NCBI RefSeq assembly: GCF_027257155.1
Contig: NZ_JAPWDU010000001.1
Coordinates: forward strand, 310,001-374,000
Length of the DNA: 64,000 bases
Origin: Cerasicoccus sp. TK19100
Lineage (GTDB): Bacteria; Verrucomicrobiota; Verrucomicrobiia; Opitutales; Cerasicoccaceae
Direction: 5' to 3'
Below are positions 11,565 to 20,166 of this stretch, in pieces; position 1 is the stretch's first letter, and every line of letters begins with the position of its first letter. Both the position numbers and the translations under genes were made by a program. Under the pieces are notes generated by a model. It had not been told where the DNA came from. It saw only the letters and a list, made by a program, of their open reading frames with translations, and made no database searches.

Positions 11565-12488
11565 ATGTTTGGGGGATATTCATTGTATATTTCCGATGTG
11601 ATGCAGGCGATGCATACGGTAACTCAGGAGGAAGTCCGGCTGTCTAAACGACATCCAGTCAAAGTGGCGGGCATCTCGGGAATTCGTCATGATGTGGCAC
11701 CGCATGATCATGAGTTTTACGAAGTGGTGTTGATTCGCAGTGGTCGCGCGACGCACATGACCAGCGATGGTGAGCGCCCGTTGGGGAGGGGGGATTTATT
11801 GGTCGTTTCACCGGGGCAAGTGCACGCAATTTCGAGTCCGCGCAATTTGTCTCTCTTCAATGTGTATTACCTTTCGGAGTGGCTGCTGCAGGATTTCCTC
11901 TTGCGCGATGTAGCGCCGCAACTGAGTTTGCTGTTTTTGGGCCAACACCTTTTCCCGGACCGATCTTATGCACTGCCGATCCACGTCAATTTGCCGTCGG
12001 ACTGTTGTCAGCAGGTCACGGGCGAGCTGCAGTTATTGGCCCGGCTGTCAGGCTTGGAATCGCCCAATGCCTTGCTGATGAAGGCTTCGCTAATCAAGGC
12101 CTTTGCCTGGATTGTGGACTCGCTGCCGGAAGGCATTCAAGTGGATCATGAGTTTATCCAGCATGCGCTGGTGCAGCATTTAATTAGCTGCGTTGATCGC
12201 GCGCTGGACGACGGCGCTCCCGGTAATGTCGCGAACTGGGCGGAGCGTGTGAACTACTCGGCCGATCATTTTTGTCGGCGGATTCGTGCGCTCACGGGGG
12301 AGTCGCCCAATGCCTTTTACCAGAGGCGTCGCTTGCAGCGTGCGGTGGCGGCCCTGGTGCACGGGCAGGAATCGGTTAGCGAGATTGCGCATCGATTAGG
12401 GTTTACTGACAGCGCGCACTTTTGCCGGGTCTTCAAGGCGTCGTATCAACTGTCGCCTTCGGCTTATCGTGACCGTTTTCCGGGGTAG
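11565..12488 (+). CDS. AraC-family transcriptional regulator
   Basis: A 307-residue protein with an N-terminal cupin-like sensor half (HDHEFYEVVLIRSGRATH, then GDLLVVSPGQVHAI) and a C-terminal pair of helix-turn-helix motifs (about residues 200-305). The C-terminal part includes the diagnostic VSEIAHRLGFTDSAHFCRVF. Alternative ATG starts lie at 11601 and 11610. It is divergent from the PhyH gene, with 39 bp between the starts if the ATG at 11565 is used, so it probably regulates that gene and itself from the shared gap. The 3' end overlaps the convergent glycosyltransferase gene by 56 bp, an unusually deep tail-to-tail overlap. Confidence 0.88.
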   Translation: MFGGYSLYISDVMQAMHTVTQEEVRLSKRHPVKVAGISGIRHDVAPHDHEFYEVVLIRSGRATHMTSDGERPLGRGDLLVVSPGQVHAISSPRNLSLFNVYYLSEWLLQDFLLRDVAPQLSLLFLGQHLFPDRSYALPIHVNLPSDCCQQVTGELQLLARLSGLESPNALLMKASLIKAFAWIVDSLPEGIQVDHEFIQHALVQHLISCVDRALDDGAPGNVANWAERVNYSADHFCRRIRALTGESPNAFYQRRRLQRAVAALVHGQESVSEIAHRLGFTDSAHFCRVFKASYQLSPSAYRDRFPG

Positions 12489-13428
12489 CCAATTTCAATG
12501 CCCGCAGTAGGCCAAGTGGAAGGCCAGTGAGAATAACTCCTGCGATGGGCTTTAGTGAAAATCGCTGACCGAGTGCGGCGAAAAAACGCTCTCTTGCGGG
12601 GCGGCGCATCCCGAAGTAGAGGCGGTCTTTGCCCGTTAAAAACAGTGCACTGGCTAGCTGTGCCCGCAGATAGCGTTGGTGCTCCGGGAACGCGTTCAAT
12701 GTAAGCAACTGGGAAAATATATAGACGAGGTTGTCGTTTTTATCGGGGCTACGTCGGCCGGTTTCCATTTGCGAATGCACGCGGTATCGCGTGAGGCGTT
12801 GGGGCACGTAGTGGATTGCTTTGCCAGTAGCGGTCAGCAGACAGCTGATCCAGAAATCATAGGCTCCGGCTACATCATTCGTCAGCCGCTTCCAATCGAT
12901 GGCATCCTTGCGAAAGGCCGAGGCCATGGCCAGCGGAACCCCATTGTGGACGAGCGTAAACGTCGCGGCGTCGGCGACCTTGCCTTCCGGTTTGTTATGG
13001 CGATGGTATTGCTGGGTATTCGCCTCGGTTTGCTCTGGATCAACGACGCTATGCTCGTCCATGATCCAATGGTCGCTAAAGCACAGGACACAGTTTTTAT
13101 CCGCCACCATTGGCGGAATCACGCCCGCGAGAAAGCCCGGCTCCCAGGCATCGTCATCATTCAGGATCGCCACGTATTGGCCGGAGCTTTGGCTGACCGC
13201 TTTTAGGATGCTGCCGACGATGCCGATGTTTTCGCGGTTGGCAATGTAAGTGATCTTGCCGCTTTGGATGTGAGGCGCGCAGATATCCCGGGCGGCGGCA
13301 AACCCGGAGTCATCGACGACGATTATTTCGCAATCCGGCCAGGTTTGCTCTAGCGCGCTGTTCAACGCTTCCGGCAAATACTCGGTCCGTTTATAAACGG
13401 TTAAAATGACTGTGACCCGCTCGCTCAT
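12433..13428 (-). CDS. Glycosyltransferase family 2
   Basis: A 331-residue GT2 enzyme with a GT-A fold start (VTVILTVYKRTEYLPEAL), the nucleotide-sugar binding segment CEIIVVDDSG and the metal-binding acidic triad LNDDDAW (residues 91-93). The C-terminal 60 or so residues contain a hydrophobic stretch (PIAGVILTGLPLGLLRAL) that could associate with the membrane. The acceptor is unknown; cell-surface glycan or exopolysaccharide synthesis is the usual role. It lies 7 bp downstream of the AEC transporter in the same direction. Confidence 0.88.
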   Translation of the reverse strand: MSERVTVILTVYKRTEYLPEALNSALEQTWPDCEIIVVDDSGFAAARDICAPHIQSGKITYIANRENIGIVGSILKAVSQSSGQYVAILNDDDAWEPGFLAGVIPPMVADKNCVLCFSDHWIMDEHSVVDPEQTEANTQQYHRHNKPEGKVADAATFTLVHNGVPLAMASAFRKDAIDWKRLTNDVAGAYDFWISCLLTATGKAIHYVPQRLTRYRVHSQMETGRRSPDKNDNLVYIFSQLLTLNAFPEHQRYLRAQLASALFLTGKDRLYFGMRRPARERFFAALGQRFSLKPIAGVILTGLPLGLLRALKLATPENGHDKPKATVDTTP

Positions 13429-13435
13429 TTTAAGG

Positions 13436-14395
13436 CTAATTCCAGCCGTTCCAAATGAGGCCGACTTGAATCCAAAGGGGGATGGTGACGAGGCTTAGTA
13501 AGCACGTTGGCACCACTGTTCGCAATGCTATATCGGTGCGTCCGCCATATACGCTGGCCAACACAACCGGGAATACGCCACATGGCATCGTGGCATGGAC
13601 GAGTGCGGCTTCACGCAACGGCTGCGGTGCGGGAATGAGCAAATACACGGACATCAGGATTAGCGGCATCACCGCCAGCCGCGTAATGCAGGCACCGATG
13701 GCTACCGAAGGGCGGGTGAAAATCGGTTCGCGCGACATCAGGTCGGCAATGGTGGCACCGATCATGATCAAGCCGATCGGGATGGCGCAGCGGCCAAAGA
13801 GTTCGAGGCTTTCGGTTAGGAATCCTGGGATCATTTCGGTGAGCCCCAACAGATTTACCGGGATCGCGAGGATGATCGCCATAAGCGGCGGTGAGATAAT
13901 GCGCTTAAGACTATTGCGGTTAAATTCCCCGCTGATGATCAGCACGCCCACGCTCCACATGGCCAGCTCTACGCCCACGCTAACCACGAGCAGCACGCCG
14001 GTGGTATTCATGCCGAAGAGTGGCTCGCAAACCGGGATCGCAAAATAACCGTAGTTATAAATACCGCCCGTAAAGCTGAAGCTGCGGCGTTCGTCGTTGC
14101 GCTTCATGCCGAAGAGCGGGGCCATGCCGTAGAAGACCGCGTAGCCGATCATGACGAACACAAAGCCCGTTAAAACCGCGCTAACGATCAGGCCCTCGGT
14201 GCGCAGAGATTCGTTTTTGGAAACGACGGAAAAAAGAAACGAGGGGTAGAGGATGTTGACGACCAGCTTAAGCAAGGTCTTCTCGCCCGCGTTAGTAATC
14301 CAATCGATCCGACGCGCAATCCCCCCCGCGCCCAACATGAAGAACACCGGCAGAATGGCAAAAAACAGATCCGTAAAACCGAGCAAGCCACTCAC
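13436..14395 (-). CDS. AEC-family (auxin efflux carrier-like) transporter
   Basis: A 319-residue protein with about ten hydrophobic segments in two five-helix halves. The start FFAILPVFFMLGAGGIARR and the segments GGIYNYGYFAIPV and GRCAIPIGLIMIGATIADL are typical of the AEC family, whose bacterial members export or import organic acids such as malate. The start codon is GTG (14393-14395) and sits inside a 13-bp hairpin (14386-14416), so initiation may be restricted by RNA structure. The glycosyltransferase gene follows after 7 bp, probably in one transcript. Confidence 0.85.
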   Translation of the reverse strand: MSGLLGFTDLFFAILPVFFMLGAGGIARRIDWITNAGEKTLLKLVVNILYPSFLFSVVSKNESLRTEGLIVSAVLTGFVFVMIGYAVFYGMAPLFGMKRNDERRSFSFTGGIYNYGYFAIPVCEPLFGMNTTGVLLVVSVGVELAMWSVGVLIISGEFNRNSLKRIISPPLMAIILAIPVNLLGLTEMIPGFLTESLELFGRCAIPIGLIMIGATIADLMSREPIFTRPSVAIGACITRLAVMPLILMSVYLLIPAPQPLREAALVHATMPCGVFPVVLASVYGGRTDIALRTVVPTCLLSLVTIPLWIQVGLIWNGWN

Positions 14396-14416
14396 CCTGT
14401 GCAGGGATGAGTGGCT
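14386..14416 (-). terminator. Hairpin spanning the AEC GTG start; possible terminator of the upstream peroxiredoxin gene
   Basis: AGCCACTCA (14386-14394) pairs perfectly with TGAGTGGCT (14408-14416). An inner CCCT/AGGG stem (14395-14398 with 14403-14406) adds four pairs with one bulged A and a 4-nt loop. Read on the minus strand it lies 34 bp after the peroxiredoxin stop and covers the AEC initiation codon. No immediate T-run follows, so termination would be weak; translational control is the alternative. Confidence 0.55.
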
Positions 14417-14449
14417 GTCGAAGTTATTTTTAAAACTGTGGTATGGGTC

Positions 14450-15241
14450 TTAGCTCGCTGGAGTCGTCTCGGGCAGGGCCTGGACGGCTTCGAGGATGTC
14501 GGCTGGTTCAGCGCGTTCCTTGTAGTCCGGACTCACGAAATCCCAGGCGATCGTGCCATCGGTGTTGATGACATAGGCCACCGTGAGAGGCAGCTCCTTG
14601 GAGTCGCTGCCGTTGTACTCGGACAGCTTCAGGCGGTCTTCGAGGATGCGGTGTGTGTCGTCATCGAGCGTGTAAACAATGCCGTAGTCCTTGGCGACGA
14701 GGTTGCCCTGGTCGCTGAGTACGATGAACTGCAGTTCGTTCTTCTCTTCGGTGGAAAGTGAGTTGTCTGGCGTCTCGGGGCTGATGGCGACGAGCTGCGC
14801 ACCGGCTTCCTTGAGCTGCGGGAGAATGCCCTGCATGGCGCGGAGCTGCAGGTTGCAGTAGGGGCACCATCCGCCGCGATACCATACGACGACGACCGGG
14901 CCTTCCTGGAGCAAGTTAGACAGGGTGACGTCCTTGCCCTCAGCACTGGGTAGCGTGAAATCGGGGGCGGTGTCGCCCGTGCGCTTGGCGGTATCGACGA
15001 CGCCAGAGGCCGAGACGTGCTCGATGCCTTTCTTGAAGGTTTGCTTCAGCGGCTCAGGTGCGGTTTGGGCGAAGTTGTCTGCGCGTGCGTCGAGATCCTT
15101 TTGCAGGCTCGGCACGGATGTTACTTTGTTTTCCGCAGAGCAACAGTCGTCGGCAAATACTTTTCCGCTGAGGAAAGTCAGTCCAACGGCTGCGATGGCA
15201 GCAAATTTAATGGCAAGGCAAGGAGTGCATTTGATGGTCAT
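14450..15241 (-). CDS. Exported peroxiredoxin-like thioredoxin-fold protein (AhpC/TSA family)
   Basis: 263 residues with a signal peptide (hydrophobic core about residues 10-30, cleavage near VFA-DDCC). A thioredoxin-fold domain runs from about residue 85 (DTAPDFTLPSAEGKDV) and has the active-site pair C126/C129 in GWCPYC. The AhpC/TSA signature is followed by LVAISPETPDNS and a C-terminal TIAWDFVSPDYKERAEP segment. It should reduce peroxides or exchange thiols outside the cytoplasm. The cysteine pair just after the cleavage site (DCC) is odd and might bind metal. It is followed by the hairpin at 14386-14416. Confidence 0.85.
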   Translation of the reverse strand: MTIKCTPCLAIKFAAIAAVGLTFLSGKVFADDCCSAENKVTSVPSLQKDLDARADNFAQTAPEPLKQTFKKGIEHVSASGVVDTAKRTGDTAPDFTLPSAEGKDVTLSNLLQEGPVVVVWYRGGWCPYCNLQLRAMQGILPQLKEAGAQLVAISPETPDNSLSTEEKNELQFIVLSDQGNLVAKDYGIVYTLDDDTHRILEDRLKLSEYNGSDSKELPLTVAYVINTDGTIAWDFVSPDYKERAEPADILEAVQALPETTPAS

Positions 15242-15280
15242 ATGCGTAGATGTCGGCCCAGATGCCGTAACCTTGCAACT

Positions 15281-16438
15281 TTACTGGGAGAAAACTTCAA
15301 AAACTTTCTTGGCCAGTAGTTTTTTGCCGTCGGCAATGGAGCGCTCGCGCGTGTAGTTGGATGGGGCAAGGACGTTGCCCGTGGCTTTGGCGGGTAGCTG
15401 GAGGCCGCTCTCGATGATGCCGGCCATGACTTTTGCGGGCTTTCCCTGGCGGGCGGCCTCTTTTAAAATCGAGCCGGGGCCTTTGCCCTGAAGCGAAGAG
15501 GAATCAAAGCGACCCTCGCCGGTGACGATGAGGTCGGCATCGGCAATTTTCTTCTTCAAATCGAGCCAGGCTTCCACGAGGTCAAAGCCGGGCACAAGCT
15601 GGGCATCGCAGGCCACGCTGAGCCCAAAGGTAATGCCGCCAGCAGCGCCAGCTCCTGGCTGCATCATCTCGGTGCGGTCTTTGTTGAAGAACGAACAGAG
15701 TTTTTTAGCCATCTCGCCAAAGCCCTTTTCGAAGCTGGTCATGTCGCCCGGTGTCAGGCCTTTCTGCGGGCCATAAACGGTGACGGCACCATTGGGCCCG
15801 AGGAGCGGGTTTTGCACGTCGCAGGCGATATAAATGGGAGGGATGTGCGGCCAGATTTCTCCACGAATACGGGAGACCTGTCCCCAGTCGCGCGGGACGA
15901 CGTGGTCCATCATGTCCATTTTCTCGTCGAGCAGCTCCAGGCCAATGGCTTCCAGCGCACCCATGCCGAGGTCAATCGTGGCGCTGCCGCCAACGCCAAG
16001 GATGATTGCGCTGGCCCCGGCATCGGCGGCCTCGGCGATGAGTTGGCCGGTGCCAAACGACGTGGCAATCCACGGATCGCGTGCGGCCTCGGGGATGGCT
16101 TCCAGGCCGCTGGCTTGGGCCATTTCGATAATGGCGATTTTGCCGAAAGAGGGCAGGCCGAGCATTTTCTTAACTGCAGCCGGGACCTTGGTGGCCTCCA
16201 CGTAGCCCATTTCGGCGCGCATGGGTTCTAGCTGGGGGCCAATGATCGGCTTGGAAACGATCTCACCATAGAGCGCGCGGGTAAGGATTTTGCAAAAGCC
16301 TTCGCCACCGTCAGCCAGTGGGGCTACAGTGACTTCCCAACTGGGATGGGCCTTAAGCAGCGCCTCCTGCGCAATGGCGCAGGCCTCGAAGGCGTTCATG
16401 GAGTCTTTAAATTTGTCGAATGCGAACAGAATATGCAT
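15281..16438 (-). CDS. Glycerate kinase (GarK/GlxK type)
   Basis: A 385-residue glycerate 2-kinase that phosphorylates D-glycerate with ATP. The family start FAFDKFKDSMNAFEACAI and the ADGGEGF motif (about residues 42-48) are clear, as are the Gly-rich nucleotide-binding segments ILGVGGSATIDLG and GAGAAGGITFGL and the catalytic-region VTGEGRFDSSSLQGKGP. It links glycolate, serine or glucarate breakdown to glycolysis. No other glycerate pathway gene is adjacent. Confidence 0.92.
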   Translation of the reverse strand: MHILFAFDKFKDSMNAFEACAIAQEALLKAHPSWEVTVAPLADGGEGFCKILTRALYGEIVSKPIIGPQLEPMRAEMGYVEATKVPAAVKKMLGLPSFGKIAIIEMAQASGLEAIPEAARDPWIATSFGTGQLIAEAADAGASAIILGVGGSATIDLGMGALEAIGLELLDEKMDMMDHVVPRDWGQVSRIRGEIWPHIPPIYIACDVQNPLLGPNGAVTVYGPQKGLTPGDMTSFEKGFGEMAKKLCSFFNKDRTEMMQPGAGAAGGITFGLSVACDAQLVPGFDLVEAWLDLKKKIADADLIVTGEGRFDSSSLQGKGPGSILKEAARQGKPAKVMAGIIESGLQLPAKATGNVLAPSNYTRERSIADGKKLLAKKVFEVFSQ

Positions 16439-16507
16439 GGCGTAGTGGGTCCGTTTTGTAGGGGGGAGTAAACGGGCTACAAACAGCGACTTCGACCGGG
16501 GCGTTTC

Positions 16508-17581
16508 TTATTCATCCTCTTTGTCGCCAAAAAGGATGGTTTCGCTTTGGGCCAAAAATTGCTCGCGAGCTTTAATGAGCTTCTCGGTCTTGGCGAGGGA
16601 TTTTTCCCGCGCAACCAGCTCTTCTTCCTTCTCCTTGATCTGGGCACGCATGTTTTCCAACTCGCTGAGCTCTTCGGGGGAGAGGCCTTCTCCGCCGCCA
16701 CCACCCGAGCCACCGCCTTGCTTTTGGAGGTCTTCGCGCATTTGTTCCAGCTCGGTCTCGATCTCCTGGAGGCGCTGACCTTTCTCGAAAAGGCTTTCCT
16801 CGCTCTCCTGCAGGAACAGCTCGCGCTCCTGAATGTTGGTCTCCATGGTCTGGAGTTCGTTTTCCTTCAGTTCCAGCTCTTCCTTGAGGCGTTGTAGCTC
16901 GGCCTGGGCTTCCGCGGACAGTCCGCCTCCGCCTTGCTCCTTCTCGGCGCTTTTGAGAGCGTCCATGCGTTCCCGCATGACGTTCTCCATCGTCTTCATT
17001 GCGCCTTCTTTCAGCTCCAGTTCGGTGAGCTTGTTTTTCAATTCCTTGTCCTGCTGCTTACGCTGGGTCAGCTCGTTGCGGACCATCTCCAGCTCGGCAG
17101 CGAGTTGCTCATTTTGCGCCTTGGTGTCCTCGTAGGAGTCCAGCTCGGCTTTGAGGCGCTGCATTTCGTCGACCAGTTCCGGGTTGGCACCATCGGCGGT
17201 GGCGACTTGCAAGCGCTGTTGGCGCTCTTGCACCCCACGCTGCACGGTAGCGATCAGCTCGTCTTCGTCGTAGGGCTTTTCGATGTAATCGTAGGCACCC
17301 AAGCGCAAAGCCTTGAGCACAAAATCGCGGGATTCGGCGGCTGTCATCATGACGACGACGACGCGCTCATCCATCCTCTTGAGTTCGGAGAAAAGCTCCA
17401 AGCCGGACATGCCGGGCATTTCAATATCCGTCAGCACCAGGTCGATGGTGTTGTTGCAGAACACTTTAACAGCTTCTTCTCCCGAGAGAGCGTGCAATAG
17501 GTCGATACCGGTGTCCTCAAAAACGAGGTCGAGCATTTCGTGCACGCCTTCTATGTCGTCAACTATCAGTACCTGAGCCAT
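16508..17581 (-). CDS. Response regulator with a long C-terminal coiled coil
   Basis: 357 residues. Residues 1-120 are a receiver domain: acidic pocket D8/D9, phosphoacceptor D52 in LVLTDIEMPG, conserved Thr in MMTAAES and Lys in IEKPYDED. There is no DNA-binding or enzymatic output domain. From about residue 130 to 350 the chain is almost entirely Glu, Lys, Gln and Leu rich coiled coil, interrupted twice by Gly-rich linkers (EQGGGGLS near 215-222 and a longer one with GGGSGGGGG near 290). The coiled-coil modules share near-repeats such as RERELFLQESEE and EKSLAKTEKLIKAREQF. A scaffold or localisation role is plausible; the partner kinase is not in the window. Confidence 0.85.
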   Translation of the reverse strand: MAQVLIVDDIEGVHEMLDLVFEDTGIDLLHALSGEEAVKVFCNNTIDLVLTDIEMPGMSGLELFSELKRMDERVVVVMMTAAESRDFVLKALRLGAYDYIEKPYDEDELIATVQRGVQERQQRLQVATADGANPELVDEMQRLKAELDSYEDTKAQNEQLAAELEMVRNELTQRKQQDKELKNKLTELELKEGAMKTMENVMRERMDALKSAEKEQGGGGLSAEAQAELQRLKEELELKENELQTMETNIQERELFLQESEESLFEKGQRLQEIETELEQMREDLQKQGGGSGGGGGEGLSPEELSELENMRAQIKEKEEELVAREKSLAKTEKLIKAREQFLAQSETILFGDKEDE

Positions 17582-17678
17582 AGCAGATTCAATCGTAGTG
17601 CAAACACTAGGAAAACCTTCCCCCAGACGGCAAGCGTTATGATGAATCCCTTTTCACTGAAAATTTGGGGACCTACTT

Positions 17679-17695
17679 CCCGGGCAGTGCCTGGG
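17679..17695 (-). terminator. Short GC-rich hairpin after the MFS gene
   Basis: CCCGGGC (17679-17685) pairs with GCCTGGG (17689-17695) with one mismatch and a 3-nt loop. It lies 2 bp past the MFS stop on the minus strand. There is no clear T-run, so it is a weak candidate. Confidence 0.35.
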
Positions 17696-17697
17696 CC

Positions 17698-19068
17698 CTA
17701 TTTCTTCCGCTTAATAATCGGCGAGACGAAGTTGGCGTTAGCCAGGAAATTGAGACCCTGTATCTGCAGCATCTGGCGGACGGTCCGCATCGTACCCATG
17801 AGCGAGCCCTCGGCGTAAGTTTCCGGCTCTTTGATGCGGCGCAGGATGAACAGGCCAAGCAGCAGTGCAGTCGGCCCGACGGCGAAGCCAATGCGGTAAA
17901 CGGTCAATGTCGACCAGCCCATGTCGTCGCTGATCTCGATGAGCTGTCCGGCGATCATTGGGGCGATCGCGGAGGCAACGGATGTCACGGCCATATTGGC
18001 ACTGATCGCAGCCGTGCGCCCCGTCTCCGGCATGACTTTAAACAGCAGATTGAACAGTCCCAGTAAGTAGGCGTTGCCCACGATGCCGCCACAGATCCAC
18101 ATGAAGTAAAGCAGCCAGGAGATACTCGGTGTGAGAATGCACCAGAGGTAATTTTGCACCTGCCAGATGATCATGGAAAGGATCATCACCGGGATGCACC
18201 CGTGGCGGTCAATCACCTTGCCCCACAAGGGCAGTGTGAGGGCCCCGGAAAGCGTCGCCAGGATGTTGATCAGGGCAAACTGCCACGGCGCAATGCTCAG
18301 GTGCTCATAGACAAAACGCGGGATGAAGGGCCCTGTTAGGCTCATCCAGAAACCGCACCAGCTGCCGAAAATCACCAGCAGGATGAACTTCTTGTGATGG
18401 CGGAGGTTCTTCAGGTCTTTCAGCCAGCCATCGGTCTTGAGCATGCCCTCCGATTCGGGTGGCGTGACGATTATATGTTGGTAAAGCAGCGAGAAAAACC
18501 GGCAAAGTATCGCCACGATGATCAGTGACTGATAGGCCCAGATCGAGTCGGAATACCAGTTGAGCATGCCCATCGACACAAGCAGGAAGCAAATGGTGAC
18601 AATGCTGATCAGGCGGTTGCGATTGGCAAAATAGCTGCCGCGCACCTTACTGGGCGTCCACTGCTGCACCCAGGCCGTCCAGCCAACGCCGATCAGCGAC
18701 TGCGTCAGCGAAGCCAGCCCGAAGAAAATCAGAAACAGCTGACCGGCGGCCTTGGGGTCATCGGGTGGCAGGTAACCGAGCACAGCGGCCATTACGGCCC
18801 ACAGACCGAGATTCATCCATCCGGGCGCCAGGGCGAGGTCGCGCGAAGTCAGGAATTTGCCCACGATCGGGGTCAGCACGATCTGGAGCGCATTACTCCA
18901 GGCGGGCAGGGACGCGATCACGCCATAGACGACGGGCGAGATTTCGTAATAAAGCGTTAGTAGGGCGGAAATGATAAAGCCGGCCGGCAGGCACAGTAAA
19001 ATCCAAGGCGTCGCCAGCAAGCCCTCGAGTATGCCCAAGCGCAAGTTCCGTTGCTCCGTGGTTTCCAT
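17698..19068 (-). CDS. MFS transporter
   Basis: A 456-residue membrane protein with about 12 hydrophobic segments and a longer central loop (SEGMLKTDGWLKDLKNLRHH) between the two six-helix halves, as in the major facilitator superfamily. The ATG at 19068 (METTEQRNLRLG) places the first helix 17-20 residues in; the open frame extends to 19104. The loop between helices 2 and 3 (PIVGKFLTSRDLALAPG) and the WGKVIDRHG motif at the start of the second half fit MFS motif A. The substrate is unknown. Verrucomicrobial genomes carry many such transporters near sugar genes, but no sugar gene adjoins this one. Confidence 0.83.
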   Translation of the reverse strand: METTEQRNLRLGILEGLLATPWILLCLPAGFIISALLTLYYEISPVVYGVIASLPAWSNALQIVLTPIVGKFLTSRDLALAPGWMNLGLWAVMAAVLGYLPPDDPKAAGQLFLIFFGLASLTQSLIGVGWTAWVQQWTPSKVRGSYFANRNRLISIVTICFLLVSMGMLNWYSDSIWAYQSLIIVAILCRFFSLLYQHIIVTPPESEGMLKTDGWLKDLKNLRHHKKFILLVIFGSWCGFWMSLTGPFIPRFVYEHLSIAPWQFALINILATLSGALTLPLWGKVIDRHGCIPVMILSMIIWQVQNYLWCILTPSISWLLYFMWICGGIVGNAYLLGLFNLLFKVMPETGRTAAISANMAVTSVASAIAPMIAGQLIEISDDMGWSTLTVYRIGFAVGPTALLLGLFILRRIKEPETYAEGSLMGTMRTVRQMLQIQGLNFLANANFVSPIIKRKK

Positions 19069-19233
19069 GGTGTCACCCGATGACAATTTTGCCAAACGCG
19101 TCAAGCCTCATGCCGTCTCCTCCCTCAGAAAAATACCACGGGTAATGAAGATCATTACGATCATTGAGCTATCGGGGGTGGAGATCGCGGCGGGAAGTTA
19201 TATGACTAAGCATAACCCATAACTTGTTGCGCC

Positions 19234-19722
19234 ATGATAAAAAAGATGATGCTTTTGGCCGCATTGTGCGGTCTGTTGATGAACGGGTTGGCCACGGTCT
19301 CCCTTGCCCAAAGTGACGTAAACCCCAACACCGTAACCAGCCAGAAGCTGCAAAGCATCCGCATTCCGCAGCTAAAGTTTGAAAACGCGCCATTGGGCGA
19401 GGTGCTCAATTACATTTCCAAGCAGTCGCTTGAGGAAGACCCCGGCCCCGTCGTGACTGGCGTTGAGTTTATCTATATGCCGCCCAAGGAAAATGCTCCC
19501 AATCTCACCATCTCACTACGCAATATCAAGGTAGGCACCGCGCTGGACATCATTTGCGCCAAGACGGGGATGCAGTGGGACTATAATCAAGGCCTGATCG
19601 TCGTGAAGCCCGGCAAAAACGACAGCAATTTGACCTCGCCCAGCCAGCCCATGAAGACCGAGGTATTCGATTTCAGCCGCCAAATGGTCAACCGCGCGAA
19701 GTATAGTAACTCCACTGACTAA
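19234..19722 (+). CDS. Small exported protein with a secretin/TonB N-terminal (STN)-like domain
   Basis: 162 residues with a signal peptide (hydrophobic core about residues 5-23, cleavage near SLA-QSD). Residues about 40-125 follow the STN pattern: IPQLKFENAPLGEVLNYIS, then NLTISLRNIKVGTALDIIC and MQWDYNQGLIVVKPG. This is the fold found at the periplasmic mouth of secretins and TonB receptors. No secretin pore domain follows, so this is a stand-alone STN protein. It is divergent from the MFS gene. Its partner is unknown. Confidence 0.7.
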   Translation: MIKKMMLLAALCGLLMNGLATVSLAQSDVNPNTVTSQKLQSIRIPQLKFENAPLGEVLNYISKQSLEEDPGPVVTGVEFIYMPPKENAPNLTISLRNIKVGTALDIICAKTGMQWDYNQGLIVVKPGKNDSNLTSPSQPMKTEVFDFSRQMVNRAKYSNSTD

Positions 19723-19752
19723 CCGCGAGGAAGGCGTTTGCCTGGCCCTTGC

Positions 19753-20166
19753 CTATTCCTGAATCTTATTCAGGACGTCTTCGCTGAAATAGAAGGTCTC
19801 GCCGTCGGCGATTGCCTGGATGGCTTTGGCGAGTTCGCCAATACCGGAAGCCTTGCTGACGAAGCCATCGGCATGGCCGTGGTTGGCGAGGCGAATCGTC
19901 TCAGGAGTTACCCGTCCCGTGTAGATAATGATCTTGGTCTCGGGAATCTTCATCTTCAGCAGGTGAAGGATTTCCAGACCGTTTACTTCCGGGATGCCTA
20001 CATCGGCAACGACCAGGTCGGGCTTGAGCTCCAGGCATTTTTGCATCGCTTCAGAGCCATCGGCAGAGATGCCCAGCAGTTCCATGTCGGGCATTTCGCT
20101 GGTGATAAATCTCTCCAGCAAGGTCTTCAACATGTCGTTATCTTCGATTATATAAAGTGTCTTCAT
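19753..20166 (-). CDS. Single-domain response regulator (receiver only)
   Basis: 137 residues from the ATG at 20166 (MKTLYIIEDN); an upstream in-frame start at 20220 adds 18 residues that do not belong to the fold. The acidic pocket (E8/D9), phosphoacceptor D55 in LVVADVGIPEVNG, the Thr in IIIYTGR and Lys in FVSKASG are all present. The last segment (ELAKAIQAIADGETFYFS) is what normally links a NarL-type receiver to its LuxR helix-turn-helix. The chain stops there, so it looks like a NarL-type regulator that has lost its DNA-binding domain, or a phosphorelay/adaptor protein. Confidence 0.82.
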   Translation of the reverse strand: MKTLYIIEDNDMLKTLLERFITSEMPDMELLGISADGSEAMQKCLELKPDLVVADVGIPEVNGLEILHLLKMKIPETKIIIYTGRVTPETIRLANHGHADGFVSKASGIGELAKAIQAIADGETFYFSEDVLNKIQE

